Below are positions 1-8,417 of a stretch of DNA of 64,000 nt, piece after piece. Numbering within the stretch: the stretch's first letter is position 1; the number at the start of each line of letters is the position of its first letter. The position numbers and the translations under genes are program-made. The notes under the pieces were generated by a model, which ran no database searches, had not been told where the DNA came from, and worked only from the letters and a program-made list of their open reading frames with translations. Where the stretch lies: contig CAYRFQ010000006.1 in the NCBI GenBank assembly GCA_964423615.1, positions 124,001 through 188,000 on the forward strand, read 5' to 3'. Source of the stretch: CAYRFQ01 sp964423615. GTDB lineage: Bacteria > Planctomycetota > Planctomycetia > Gemmatales > Gemmataceae.

Positions 1-1
1 T

Positions 2-73
2 GATCCGAATCCGGCGACTCTTCAACGGCTACGAGACAAAGCCAGGACCATCCGCGAACTTGCAGCCCGGTAA
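2..73 (+). CDS. C-terminal end of an unidentified protein (5' end outside window)
   Basis: Frame 2 from the left edge is open for 23 codons and ends in TAA at 71-73. The fragment has an Arg/Ala/Leu-rich amphipathic look (ends RTIRELAAR), which would suit a C-terminal helix. It would be transcribed towards, and stop 12 bases short of, the end of the PhoD-like gene on the other strand. It is too short to assign to a family, and it could be a chance open stretch. Confidence 0.35.
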   Translation, partial: DPNPATLQRLRDKARTIRELAAR

Positions 74-85
74 GGTGAACAGAAA

Positions 86-1708
86 CTATTTTGTAAACAT
101 CATCTCACTACGTTTCCGTCGGAACGTATATATTTCCTCGTTATCGATATTGACTACTCGATACATAACTTCCGGATCATCCTTGGTCGTATCAAACTCG
201 ACCAATCCGAACGAGCACTTTTGGTTATAGGATTTCAACGCGCCGTCTTTCGGCCCTGCCCTTCCATGAGTATGGACATTCGTCAGTCGTGAACTCATAA
301 ACTCATAGAAGTCATATCCCTTTTTCCTTCGTGTCACTAACAGATCCGACCGATGACGATCCGCCGACATCAACAACACGCCTTCGATCCTGTGTTTTTC
401 GATGAAGCGGAAGATAGTCTCACGTTCTCCCGGAAAGCCTGTCCATTTATCTGGATTTCCGCCAATCCATGGAACCGGAGAGATGATCACGATGAACTTC
501 GCTTTCGAGTTCTGTAACGTCATGAGCAGCCACTGAAGTTGAGCAGGTCCCAGCATCGTTGGCATCTTCCCTTTACTCTTTCTCTTCGGAGTTCGATACA
601 TCCGACCATCGAGGAAGATGAAGTGGATGTCGCCATGAATGAAATCGAACCAACAACCCGGCTGTTCTTTGCCGCCACCGAAATACGGATTGGGCCAGTT
701 TTGCCGGAACACATTCCACACGGGGATTTTCCACTTGGGAGTTTTCAAATCAGGACCACCCGCGCAGTCATTCGTACCGAAATCGTGATCATCCCAGATG
801 GCGTAGATTCCGGTATCCCTACAGAGCTTTCGAAAATCCGGCTGGGATTGGCGGCGATAGTAGAGATACCGTTGATAATCGGGAAACGTTGGGTGGTCGA
901 TATAGACATTATCTCCGAGGAAGAAAAACAAATCGGGTTTGCGACCAGTAATGGTTTTCCACATGTGTGCGAACTTCGGAGTGTATGCCGCGCCTCCGCC
1001 GAAACCAATCCGGAGTTTGGTCGCTGTACCTTTTTTGGGAGCGGTCCGAAACGTGGGCCAAGGTTTCTTCAACTGTGACTTGCCGTCGATTACCACGTCG
1101 TAAGAATAGTTTGTTCCAGGTTCCAATTTGTGGACCGTGATGACAGTAGTGAAGTCGGTATTTACCGAAGTCTTGCCATTTCCTTTCATCATGGTTTCAC
1201 CGTTGCGTACCCGGACTTCTATCGACTTCGGAAAGGCCGTCCGCATCCAGAACTTTGCGCTGGTGGCTTCGATGTCACCGAGCATCGGACCATGAACCAA
1301 CCCACTCCCGTTCTGTTTGCGAAACTCGGCATAAGCCTTGTCTTTACGGATGTTCGAAACCCAGTTCCTTGGCCCGACCAGAAACCGCTCTGGTGGAAGT
1401 CCTTCACCAAGAGCCCGTTCGATCACCTTGTGAGCATCTTTGTGATTACCAAGTTGCGCGTGTGCAAGACCGAGAAAGAATAGCGACTCACCGTCTTGAG
1501 GATAATCAGCGAGCATCTTCTGGGATTGCGGAATGATGGATTGGTACTTTCCGCTAGTTGCCGCACGAGCCTTTTTGAGGTGGATGTGTCGGTAATCGCG
1601 AGGCCAGTGTTTAATCTGCTTTTCGTGGGTGAAGCCAGATACCACCGTTAGGTACCCCAACGTAAGTATCGAGCCGGCGATTGCGATGTAGAGGAAGAAT
1701 CGGTTCAT
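86..1708 (-). CDS. PhoD-like alkaline phosphatase/metallophosphoesterase with N-terminal TPR-like segment
   Basis: The product (540 aa) starts with a short hydrophobic segment (about residues 3-22, FFLYIAIAGSILTLGYL), read as a signal anchor or signal peptide. A TPR-like helical stretch follows (SLFFLGLAHAQLGNHKDAHKVIERAL). Next comes a fibronectin-like PhoD N-terminal domain (LGDIEATSAKFWMRT) and a calcineurin-type phosphoesterase core with FLGDNVYID, YAIWDDHDFGTND and MSADRHRSDLL, which supply the usual Asp/Asn/His metal ligands. The start was set at the ATG at 1708, because upstream residues in the same frame look like non-coding translation. PhoD proteins act as exported phosphomonoesterases or phosphodiesterases; the substrate here is unknown. 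The truncated TPR gene stops only 23 bases upstream on the same strand, so the two probably formed an operon. Confidence 0.85.
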   Translation of the reverse strand: MNRFFLYIAIAGSILTLGYLTVVSGFTHEKQIKHWPRDYRHIHLKKARAATSGKYQSIIPQSQKMLADYPQDGESLFFLGLAHAQLGNHKDAHKVIERALGEGLPPERFLVGPRNWVSNIRKDKAYAEFRKQNGSGLVHGPMLGDIEATSAKFWMRTAFPKSIEVRVRNGETMMKGNGKTSVNTDFTTVITVHKLEPGTNYSYDVVIDGKSQLKKPWPTFRTAPKKGTATKLRIGFGGGAAYTPKFAHMWKTITGRKPDLFFFLGDNVYIDHPTFPDYQRYLYYRRQSQPDFRKLCRDTGIYAIWDDHDFGTNDCAGGPDLKTPKWKIPVWNVFRQNWPNPYFGGGKEQPGCWFDFIHGDIHFIFLDGRMYRTPKRKSKGKMPTMLGPAQLQWLLMTLQNSKAKFIVIISPVPWIGGNPDKWTGFPGERETIFRFIEKHRIEGVLLMSADRHRSDLLVTRRKKGYDFYEFMSSRLTNVHTHGRAGPKDGALKSYNQKCSFGLVEFDTTKDDPEVMYRVVNIDNEEIYTFRRKRSEMMFTK

Positions 1709-1731
1709 GAGTTGCGGACCCTTGGAAAGTA

Positions 1732-2073
1732 TTACGGTAGGTGCTCGGCATGGGCTTCGACAGAACCTCGCTTGCAAGCTCGTCCGATGAATGTCGCGGC
1801 TTGATCGAATTTTCCGAGTGCCCTTGCAGCTCTTCCTAATTCCAACAAGGTTATCTCGTCCCAGCCCCACCAAAGCCAGCCAAAATCAAGTTGCTCCGGA
1901 CGTTCCCGAAATGTTCGAAGTGCCTGCTCGAAAGATTGATCTTCTTCTCCCGCTCGGGTCAATCCCGCCAGGGCTTGAACCATTAATTGGCCGCTAAGCC
2001 GAAAACCTGGTCGTCCTTGGACCAACTGCAAGACTTGCCGAAACGCAACGCGAGCTGCCTGGAATTCCCCAGA
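1732..2073 (-). pseudogene. 3' remnant of a TPR-type/helical-repeat protein
   Basis: The minus-strand frame ending in TAA at 1732 encodes about 113 residues of helical repeat character: GEFQAARVAFRQVLQLV, then RAARALGKFDQAATFIGRAC, a TPR-like alternation. Upstream of about 2073 the same frame runs antisense through a clear ThuA fragment, so the true N-terminal part of this gene is missing. The open frame continues to an ATG at 2148, but those extra residues (MLNEFPRCFVAGWF) are the complement of ThuA codons and are not likely native. It lies directly upstream of the PhoD-like gene, whose own N-terminal region also has TPR character. Confidence 0.55.
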
Positions 2074-2077
2074 AAAA

Positions 2078-2425
2078 ATGGACGTCAACATCATCGTCGA
2101 AGACAAAAACCACCCGGCTACGAAACACCTTGGGAATTCGTTCAGCATCGCGGACGAAATCTACCAGTTCCGCAAGCCCTACGATCGTAAGAAACTACAT
2201 ATCCTGGTGCGTTTGGACGTCGAATCGTTGCCCAAGAAAGGCGGCCGTGGCCGAAGACAGGATAAAGACTACGCCATTGCCTGGACCAACAAGTTCGGCC
2301 AAGGACGAATCTTCTATACAGCCCTCGGACATCGCGAGAGTGTCTGGAAAGATGCCCGCTTCCAACGACACATCATCGGTGGGTTGAAGTACATCTTCAA
2401 GATCGAGCAGAAAGACAGGAAGTAG
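2078..2425 (+). pseudogene. C-terminal remnant of a ThuA-domain (trehalose-utilisation type) protein
   Basis: The 115 residues match the second half of ThuA-like proteins: HPATKHLGNSFSIADEIYQF, DYAIAWTNKFGQGRIFYTALGHRESVW, then FQRHIIGGLKYI. Whole ThuA domains are about twice this length and carry a Rossmann-like N-terminal half with a signal peptide in planctomycetes; that half is absent here. The ATG at 2078 falls in the middle of the domain, so it is not a normal start. Sequence directly upstream belongs to a different gene on the other strand. Either a deletion removed the 5' parts of two divergent genes, or contigs were misjoined. Confidence 0.75.
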
Positions 2426-2571
2426 TCCTGTATCAACTGCATGCTTCGGAAGGTGTGATCAGCGTGAGGACAAGCGAATGCGCAGTCACACCTTTATCTT
2501 TGCCACGTAGCGAAGAGGTGGGAAAGTGATTTATCTTCCCCCTCGCCAGTCACATCCTGCGAAATATCTCT

Positions 2572-3789
2572 TCAACGTCCTCCTTCGACCCACTCAAGCG
2601 GAAACTTGGCAAATCGAATCTCCCGATACAATCGATTCCCCGTTTCGTACAAACACCCGATCGATCCATCGGGTAGTTTGGCCAAGCACGAATAAGCACT
2701 TGGTCCTTTATTCAGCGTCCGGCTGTGGGCCCAGGTGTTGCCATCGTCGTAGCTCAGTCGGATGGTCAGGTTTTCTCGGCGAGTTTTGCTCGCAGGGTTG
2801 CCGAAGACAAGGATGCCCTTGCGATTCGCAGCGGGCCATCGGTACCGGATCAGGCTTGCCTGGCAAACGGGTTCGATCAATGTCTTGTCAAAGTAGATTG
2901 GTCCCCATGTCTTTCCTCCATCTTTGCTGAGCGATACCGCACGTATTCCGCTATGGCGTCTTTTGCCGTCCGCCCGGAATGCATAGTTCCGCATGTTGAT
3001 TAACAAATCTCCGTTGGTTCGTTCGATCAGCTGACATTCGTTTGTGTACTCGGCAACGGTTCCTCCAAGCTCCCATGTCTTGCCGTGGTCGTCGCTGAAA
3101 AAGACGTGAGAGGAGCTTGGTGTGCTCCTTTTGCTTGCCTTCCGATGATCGCACGCAATGACCAGTCGCCCCTTGTGTGGACCTCGTTGGAGTTGGATTC
3201 CGACGCCTGGTCCTGTCGCGTACCAACCCCAGGTCGGCTTCTTGACTGACTTGGTGATGTTGATCGGTTTGGCCCACGTTTTGCCGTCGTCCTTGCTATG
3301 TGTGACCAACACGTCGCTGTTGTTCCGGTTGAATGGTAACCAGATAACCCCGGTCGTTTGGTCGACCACGGGGCAAGGGTTCCCGATCGCGATGTTCTTT
3401 TGGCCACCTTCCTCGTGGACGATTTGTTGGCGACTCCACGTCTGGCCGTTGTCCGAACTGCGTTTGAGAACAAGGTCGATGTCCCCGTAGTCCTTTGAAT
3501 TGTTCTTACGGGCTTCGCAGAAGGCCAGCAGTGTCCCCTTTTTCGTGACAATCAAAGCAGGAATTCGATACGTGTGATACCCATCCTGCCCGGCGTTGAA
3601 CACGATGGTCTGTTCAACACCCTGAGTTTGTCTGTCGGCATCCTGAAGACCATGGCTATTAGCGCTCGCGATTTTTTGGTCCGCACCCGCACAAAGTGAG
3701 TCAGGATCGAGGTTCGGAACAATCAGGAACATCAATACAGTAAACCCGTACACAAGATTCCAACAAAGGCTAGTTCTTGGAGACAACAT
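2572..3789 (-). CDS. Exo-alpha-sialidase (neuraminidase, BNR/Asp-box repeat protein)
   Basis: Product of 405 aa with an N-terminal hydrophobic export signal (about residues 10-30, LVYGFTVLMFLIVP). It has the sialidase RIP motif near residue 75 (YRIPALIV) and five Asp boxes: SSDNGQTW, SKDDGKTW, SDDHGKTW, SKDGGKTW and SYDDGNTW. These mark a six-bladed propeller of glycoside hydrolase family 33 type that removes terminal sialic acids from glycans, here presumably outside the cytoplasm. The ATG at 3789 was chosen over a TTG at 3810 because GAGGA sits six bases upstream of it. It converges with the ThuA remnant and diverges from the glycosyltransferase gene. Planctomycetes carry many such genes, and some are not true sialidases, so the substrate is an inference. 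Confidence 0.85.
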   Translation of the reverse strand: MLSPRTSLCWNLVYGFTVLMFLIVPNLDPDSLCAGADQKIASANSHGLQDADRQTQGVEQTIVFNAGQDGYHTYRIPALIVTKKGTLLAFCEARKNNSKDYGDIDLVLKRSSDNGQTWSRQQIVHEEGGQKNIAIGNPCPVVDQTTGVIWLPFNRNNSDVLVTHSKDDGKTWAKPINITKSVKKPTWGWYATGPGVGIQLQRGPHKGRLVIACDHRKASKRSTPSSSHVFFSDDHGKTWELGGTVAEYTNECQLIERTNGDLLINMRNYAFRADGKRRHSGIRAVSLSKDGGKTWGPIYFDKTLIEPVCQASLIRYRWPAANRKGILVFGNPASKTRRENLTIRLSYDDGNTWAHSRTLNKGPSAYSCLAKLPDGSIGCLYETGNRLYREIRFAKFPLEWVEGGR

Positions 3790-4106
3790 TCTGAGTCCTC
3801 GGAACGACAATTGCGTGTCAAGGCGAAGCCAGGTCTTTCCCTGGTAAACGAGTCAGTCTCCGAGAGCAAGATAAACTTGGCTCAGGTTCGGCTACGAACA
3901 AGAGGAAAGTTTGTTGGATACTCCTGCTCGAAATGCTATCTTGTTGCAGGTTGGAGACGAATGACCTGACTACAGGACGGTCTTTGCCGCAATCTCTACA
4001 ACACTCTAATAGGCCTCCAATCTTCGATGGACGGCCTACTGGGAAGAAATGTGATACAACGTCGGCAGGCGAAACGATAGTACTTTCCCCTCGGTGGGTT
4101 TCTACG
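3790..4106. other. Divergent intergenic region, no gene
   Basis: This 317-base spacer separates two divergently transcribed genes and so should hold both promoters. On the plus strand a weak sigma70-like pair can be proposed: TTGGAT at 3913 and TATCTT at 3936, 17 bases apart. Neither box is close to consensus. The open frame that crosses the region (from 3933) gives no family-like sequence before the ATG at 4107. Confidence 0.3.
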
Positions 4107-5246
4107 ATGCGAATTCTTTATGGTGTCCATGGATACGGCCGCGGACATGCCATGCGATCCACAGCGATCGTGCAAGAGTTGATGAAGCAAAATCACCATA
4201 TTCAGATTTTGGCCGGCGGAGATGCCTATTCGGCCATTAGTCCCGACCATCCGGTGACCCGCATTCCAACGTTTGGATTCGCATATGGCCCTGGGACCGG
4301 AAAAAGATCGAACTTTCACACGTTTCGTAAAAACTTCTCCGCCGCGTGGGACCTCCTCCTCGGTGGTCCCACGTTCGACATGGTTACGAACATCATGCAA
4401 GAGTTCGCCCCGGACATCGTCATTTCTGACGCCGAAGCCTGGACCCATCGCGTGGCCCAATTCTTGAAAGTTCCGCGGATCAGCATCGACCACATCGGCA
4501 TCTTGGCCTACTGTCGACCTAAGATCGACTGGAAGGACCGCATCGAAGCAATTATTGATACATATACCTACAAGACCCTCATGGGCAAGCCCGAGAGGAT
4601 CATCGTCTCGAGCTTTTACGACGCTCCCCCTCGCCGTCGGGGGGTGAAGGTCGTCGGCACAATGGTTCGCGAAGAGGTCCACCAGGTGACTCCAACCAAC
4701 GGCGACCATTTGCTCGTTTACTTCAACAAGGGACGGTATCAACTCAACAAGAAAATCTTAAAGGCACTCCAGCTAGCTGGCTGTCCAGTCCGTATTTACG
4801 GAGGCAATCAAAAAGGTCGAGACGGCAACCTGACGTTTTTACCATTAAGCAACCTGCCATTTTTGGAAGACTTGGCAAGTTGCCGGGCGGTCATTTCGAC
4901 AGCCGGAAATCAACTCATGGGAGAGGCGATCTACCTGGGAAAGCCTTGTCTCGTGATTCCCGAACGGTGTGTAGAACAACGCCTTAACGGTGCTGCCGTC
5001 CAACGTCTCGGGATCGGCATGCGGGCGACTCCGCGACGATTGACGGCGAAAAAGATTCGCGAATTTCTCTCTCGCCACGATGAATTCACCACGAACATGA
5101 AACAATACGTCCGTGATGGATTGCAGGAAACTATGGCGGCCCTGGAAACGTTCATGGACGAGTTGGTCGGAGAGTCGACTCAAGTCCAACCGACCGACGG
5201 GAATCACGCCGGTCCGCCTCCGATGACCGTCCAGGCGACCAGATAA
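4107..5246 (+). CDS. GT-B glycosyltransferase-like protein (MJ1255/VC2487-type family)
   Basis: Product of 379 aa. It begins MRILYGVHGYGRGHAMRS, the glycine/histidine N-terminal nucleotide-sugar-type loop of this family, followed by a first Rossmann half. The C-terminal half has the acceptor/donor signature SCRAVISTAGNQLMGEAIYLGKPCLVIP and a trailing helix (TAKKIREFLSRH). No signal peptide or membrane helix is evident, so a cytoplasmic or membrane-peripheral glycosyl transfer role is likely. The upstream open frame to 3933 was left out because it lacks family-like sequence, although the ATG at 4107 has only a weak ribosome site. A radical SAM gene follows on the same strand after about 300 bases. 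The donor and acceptor cannot be named. Confidence 0.8.
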   Translation: MRILYGVHGYGRGHAMRSTAIVQELMKQNHHIQILAGGDAYSAISPDHPVTRIPTFGFAYGPGTGKRSNFHTFRKNFSAAWDLLLGGPTFDMVTNIMQEFAPDIVISDAEAWTHRVAQFLKVPRISIDHIGILAYCRPKIDWKDRIEAIIDTYTYKTLMGKPERIIVSSFYDAPPRRRGVKVVGTMVREEVHQVTPTNGDHLLVYFNKGRYQLNKKILKALQLAGCPVRIYGGNQKGRDGNLTFLPLSNLPFLEDLASCRAVISTAGNQLMGEAIYLGKPCLVIPERCVEQRLNGAAVQRLGIGMRATPRRLTAKKIREFLSRHDEFTTNMKQYVRDGLQETMAALETFMDELVGESTQVQPTDGNHAGPPPMTVQATR

Positions 5247-5543
5247 TGTTTCTTTGGGATCAATGAATCCAAGTAGCAGGCAAGCTCCGAGCTTTTGAAG
5301 GTTTTTTAGCAGTGAGGTCGCAAGTCAACGCGGCTAGTGCCGACTCGACTGGGCAAGATTTGCAATAGTACCCGCAAGTTGTGTGGTCCCACGACCTTAG
5401 TGTTATGTCTTTCGAAAAAGTCACAAGCTCGGAGCGTCCCGTTCGCGTCTTCGCTGTGGTAACGGCACAAGGAGTAGGCTTGCTGCTTTGTCCTCCTGGC
5501 CTTCAACAAAACGACGAACCTTCGAGATTTGGAGACAAAATAA

Positions 5544-6623
5544 ATGCGTCTGATGAAGCTCGGACTAGCCATAGTCAACAACCAACTGGGGACCGTACCG
5601 AAACCGAGTTGGTGTACCTACCTGGTGTGCTACCGATGCAATGCCCGATGCAAGATGTGTGATTCGTGGCGAGTCAAACCCGGCACCGAGATGACTCCTG
5701 AGGAAGTGCGTTTGGTCTTCAAAAAGATCGGAACCCTCGACGTCGTTCGTCTTTCCGGTGGAGAGCCATTCCTACGCGAAGACATGGTCGAAGTGGCTGT
5801 AGCGGTCCTCGAAGAGTCAGCACCCTCGGTCATCCACATCACTTCGAACGGTTCGTTCCCGGACCGGATGGAAGATTTCGTGCGTCGGTTTCCCGATCCA
5901 AAGAGGCTCCGCTTCATGATTTCCTTCGATGGGCTCGAAGAGGAACACGACATCAACCGCGGCGCCGAAGTGACCTTCAAGACGGCCATCGAGGCGGTCG
6001 GTCGGCTCTCGAAAATGCGAAAGTCGTATGGCATCCATGTCAGCGTCAACCATACGGTCATTTCCAAACAGTCGCTCGAAGACCACCCCACTTTGCAAAA
6101 GATATTCGCCCCGTTGAACGTTGATATTCACTCGGTGCTGGCGTATTCTGACACAGCCATGTATGGCATCAAACGACGGGGCAAGAAATCCGAAGACTTG
6201 ATTTCTTCGACGGGGTATCCGCTGCATGAGAAATTGAAAGACGCCGACTGCATTGGATTCGTCAAGCAGCAACTCAAGGATTTATCCAAGCTCAACGATC
6301 CCGTCTTGCGTATCGGCAAGAAGTATTATCTGAAAGGTTTGCTTGCTCGGCTCCAAAAGCAAGCCAATCCCAAGCCCAAGCCCAAGTGTGTTGCTCTCCG
6401 CAGTCACATCCGTTTGTTGCCCGACGGCAGCGTTCCGGTCTGTCAGTTCAACACCGAGAAGATGGGCAATCTAGTCACTCAATCGTTCGACGAAGTTTGG
6501 CATAATCAGAAGACCAAGGAATCCCGCCAGTGGGTCGATGATTGCCCTGGTTGTTGGGCGGAATGCGAAGTCATGCCGAATGCGATTTTTTCTGGCGATT
6601 TAGGGACCAAGTTGATTTCCTAA
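5544..6623 (+). CDS. Radical SAM protein with C-terminal SPASM-like cluster domain
   Basis: Product of 359 aa. The radical SAM CxxxCxxC motif is at residues 33-40 (CNARCKMC), followed by VRLSGGEPFLRED, the GGEP motif that contacts S-adenosylmethionine, and a TIM-barrel core. The C-terminal part has Cys residues in CVALRSHIRLLPDGSVPVC, then DCPGCWAEC, which fits a SPASM or twitch auxiliary Fe-S domain. Such proteins often modify peptides or act on lipid or cofactor substrates. The ATG at 5544 has GGAG about ten bases upstream. The glycosyltransferase gene is upstream on the same strand, so a shared pathway is possible but not shown. Confidence 0.85.
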   Translation: MRLMKLGLAIVNNQLGTVPKPSWCTYLVCYRCNARCKMCDSWRVKPGTEMTPEEVRLVFKKIGTLDVVRLSGGEPFLREDMVEVAVAVLEESAPSVIHITSNGSFPDRMEDFVRRFPDPKRLRFMISFDGLEEEHDINRGAEVTFKTAIEAVGRLSKMRKSYGIHVSVNHTVISKQSLEDHPTLQKIFAPLNVDIHSVLAYSDTAMYGIKRRGKKSEDLISSTGYPLHEKLKDADCIGFVKQQLKDLSKLNDPVLRIGKKYYLKGLLARLQKQANPKPKPKCVALRSHIRLLPDGSVPVCQFNTEKMGNLVTQSFDEVWHNQKTKESRQWVDDCPGCWAECEVMPNAIFSGDLGTKLIS

Positions 6624-7481
6624 ATCCAGTCTCCAAAATCCAATTCCACCTCGTAAATCCGTACAGAAAACACATCAGGAAAGGCAATTTCTGATCGGGT
6701 GAGGCCCTGGCTCACCCGATCGGAAATTGCCTTTGGCTCCCACCAATTGGCAACCTGATGGCTGATTGCTTTTCCTTTTTGGATAAACTGTATCTGCTTT
6801 TGGTGCGATGTATCGAATATGGCTATTTTGACTAGGTTACGATGACTGTGGCCTTCCGCTAGTGAATGGCATTAGATTTAAGCCCAAGCTCATGTTAGCG
6901 GGGCAACGCTATACAACCCCAAAGTATCGTCCCATCCTGATCTGCCAATCCATCACGATTTCCCTTGCTATTACGCAAGATTTGTTGATTGTACTGATTG
7001 AGGGTTGCGTGCGCAGAACTAGCACAGGAACCCGAATTCATACTGTAACGATGATTGGTCTTTCGTGTTCACTTTTCTACAGACCCGAGTCTAACGTAAC
7101 CTGAGCAGTTTGCCCAGAAAAACTAACGATCATCGGATTTTTGCGTTGGATGGTTGGGTTGACCTTCGGCCAAACTCCTCAGCAACTGTTACGATTGCAT
7201 TCCTCGGGCATTACTCGCTATGATTGCCAACCTTGATATCCAGAATTCGACTTTCTTCGAAAAACAAGGAATTTTTGACAAGCGATGACGAATTACAAAT
7301 AAGTTCGTGCAGCATGCCTCACTCCCCGCAGGTTTCAGAAAAGGCGTCTTCTGCTTGACTGCGGGTGCGATCTTCGTAATGTGACGAAGAAATCAACGCA
7401 GCAACGAACAGCCCAAGTCTCCACGATTCCGCGATCGGAAATCGAACTCAAAGTAAGCATCCTTCGACGGGTGAGGAAACC
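6624..7481. other. Long intergenic region with hairpin and degenerate repeat
   Basis: This 858-base stretch has no convincing gene. An 80-codon frame at 6862-7104 shows no ribosome site and no protein-like pattern. It holds a large hairpin (6680-6734) and, at 6818-6859, a stretch about 70 percent identical by eye to the interior of the repeat element at 38645-38855. The last 100 bases presumably hold the promoter of the membrane-protein gene at 7482. Confidence 0.5.
6680..6734. repeat. 24-bp-arm hairpin downstream of radical SAM gene
   Basis: Arms 6680-6703 and 6711-6734 pair over 24 positions with a single G-U, around a seven-base loop (GCCCTGG). No T tract follows on either strand, so it is not a standard Rho-independent terminator, though it may still stop transcription from the gene ending at 6623. 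It resembles in design the hairpin at 38602-38646, which also precedes related repeat sequence. Confidence 0.7.
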
Positions 7482-8321
7482 ATGGCAACCGAAAGCACAC
7501 AAAGCACGCAGCAACAGCAACCGGAAAAACCAAGAGAAGTTCGTATCATCTGTCACTCGGGCCTGTTTTACTGGTGGCCCGTCTGGGTCGTCGGACTTGT
7601 GATGGCCTTGATCACGTTTTTGAACGCCCACCAAGTGGTGGCGGTCCCATACGGGGCAAAACTCCAAGAAGACACGGTCGTCGAAAAAGTCGATGGTGAA
7701 AGCAAGTTCGTCAGAAAATTGGTGCTCGAAACGACTGAGGAGGCCGAAGCCGTTCAAAAACCTACTGTGCGGATGTCCACAGACGGCAAACTCGGTGTCT
7801 TTTTCTGTGTGGTTTTACTTTTAGTGATCGTCATCACGAACATCCCGATGCGCGGGCTTTGGTCTGTCATCGTTATCTTGGTGATCATATCTCTGGTTGT
7901 CATCTTGACGGCCTTTCAGGTCTGGGATGCGATCATTGAGAATTTATCTTTGTTGGACATCCGAATCAGCTTTGGAGGTTACCTCATCACTTCTTTAGTC
8001 CTGATGGGCATCTGGTTAGTCGTTTTCTTGCTTTTCGACCGTCGGTTCTACATGATCTTCACGCCAGGTTCGTTTCGTGTCCACTTGGAGATCGGCGAAG
8101 GAGAGACGGCGTACGATACTCGCGGGATGACGCTCCAGAAGGTCCGCAGCGACTTCTTCCGTCACTGGATTTTGGGCCTAGGGTCTGGAGACCTGGTCGT
8201 CAAAACCAGCGGCGCGCATTCCCATCAATTCGACCTGCACAACGTGCTGTTCGTCGATTACAAGGTAAAGGTCATCGAGGAATTACTGCGAACGCAGGTC
8301 GTCTCGAGCAACGATCAGTAA
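7482..8321 (+). CDS. Conserved-type membrane protein of unknown function, four TM helices
   Basis: Product of 279 aa with about four membrane segments: residues 29-47 (WWPVWVVGLVMALITFL), 105-121 (GVFFCVVLLLVIVITNI), 126-146 (WSVIVILVIISLVVIL) and 165-185 (YLITSLVLMGIWLVVFLLF). A roughly 55-residue polar loop lies between helices one and two. The C-terminal 90 residues (FRVHLEIGEGETAYDTRGMT, then HQFDLHNVLFVDYKV) look like a compact beta-rich cytosolic domain. The ATG has GTGAGG upstream. It is followed by a good terminator, so it appears monocistronic. No function is recognised. Confidence 0.75.
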   Translation: MATESTQSTQQQQPEKPREVRIICHSGLFYWWPVWVVGLVMALITFLNAHQVVAVPYGAKLQEDTVVEKVDGESKFVRKLVLETTEEAEAVQKPTVRMSTDGKLGVFFCVVLLLVIVITNIPMRGLWSVIVILVIISLVVILTAFQVWDAIIENLSLLDIRISFGGYLITSLVLMGIWLVVFLLFDRRFYMIFTPGSFRVHLEIGEGETAYDTRGMTLQKVRSDFFRHWILGLGSGDLVVKTSGAHSHQFDLHNVLFVDYKVKVIEELLRTQVVSSNDQ

Positions 8322-8351
8322 TTTTGCGAATACGTAATCTGAACTAACAAG

Positions 8352-8388
8352 AACGCCCGGAGTACTGATCTCGCGGGCGTTTTTTTGT
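8352..8388 (+). terminator. Rho-independent terminator
   Basis: Perfect 8-bp stem AACGCCCG (8352-8359) with CGGGCGTT (8374-8381) around a 14-base loop, followed by a run of Ts. It lies 30 bases after the membrane-protein stop and just before the end of a gene on the opposite strand, so it may serve both. Confidence 0.85.
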
Positions 8389-8417
8389 TTAGAAACATGA
8401 ACCGGGGTACAACTCAC

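Noticed and set aside
6862..7104. 80-codon plus-strand frame in the long intergenic region
   Set aside because: No ribosome site and no protein-like composition; it overlaps sequence that follows the degenerate repeat.
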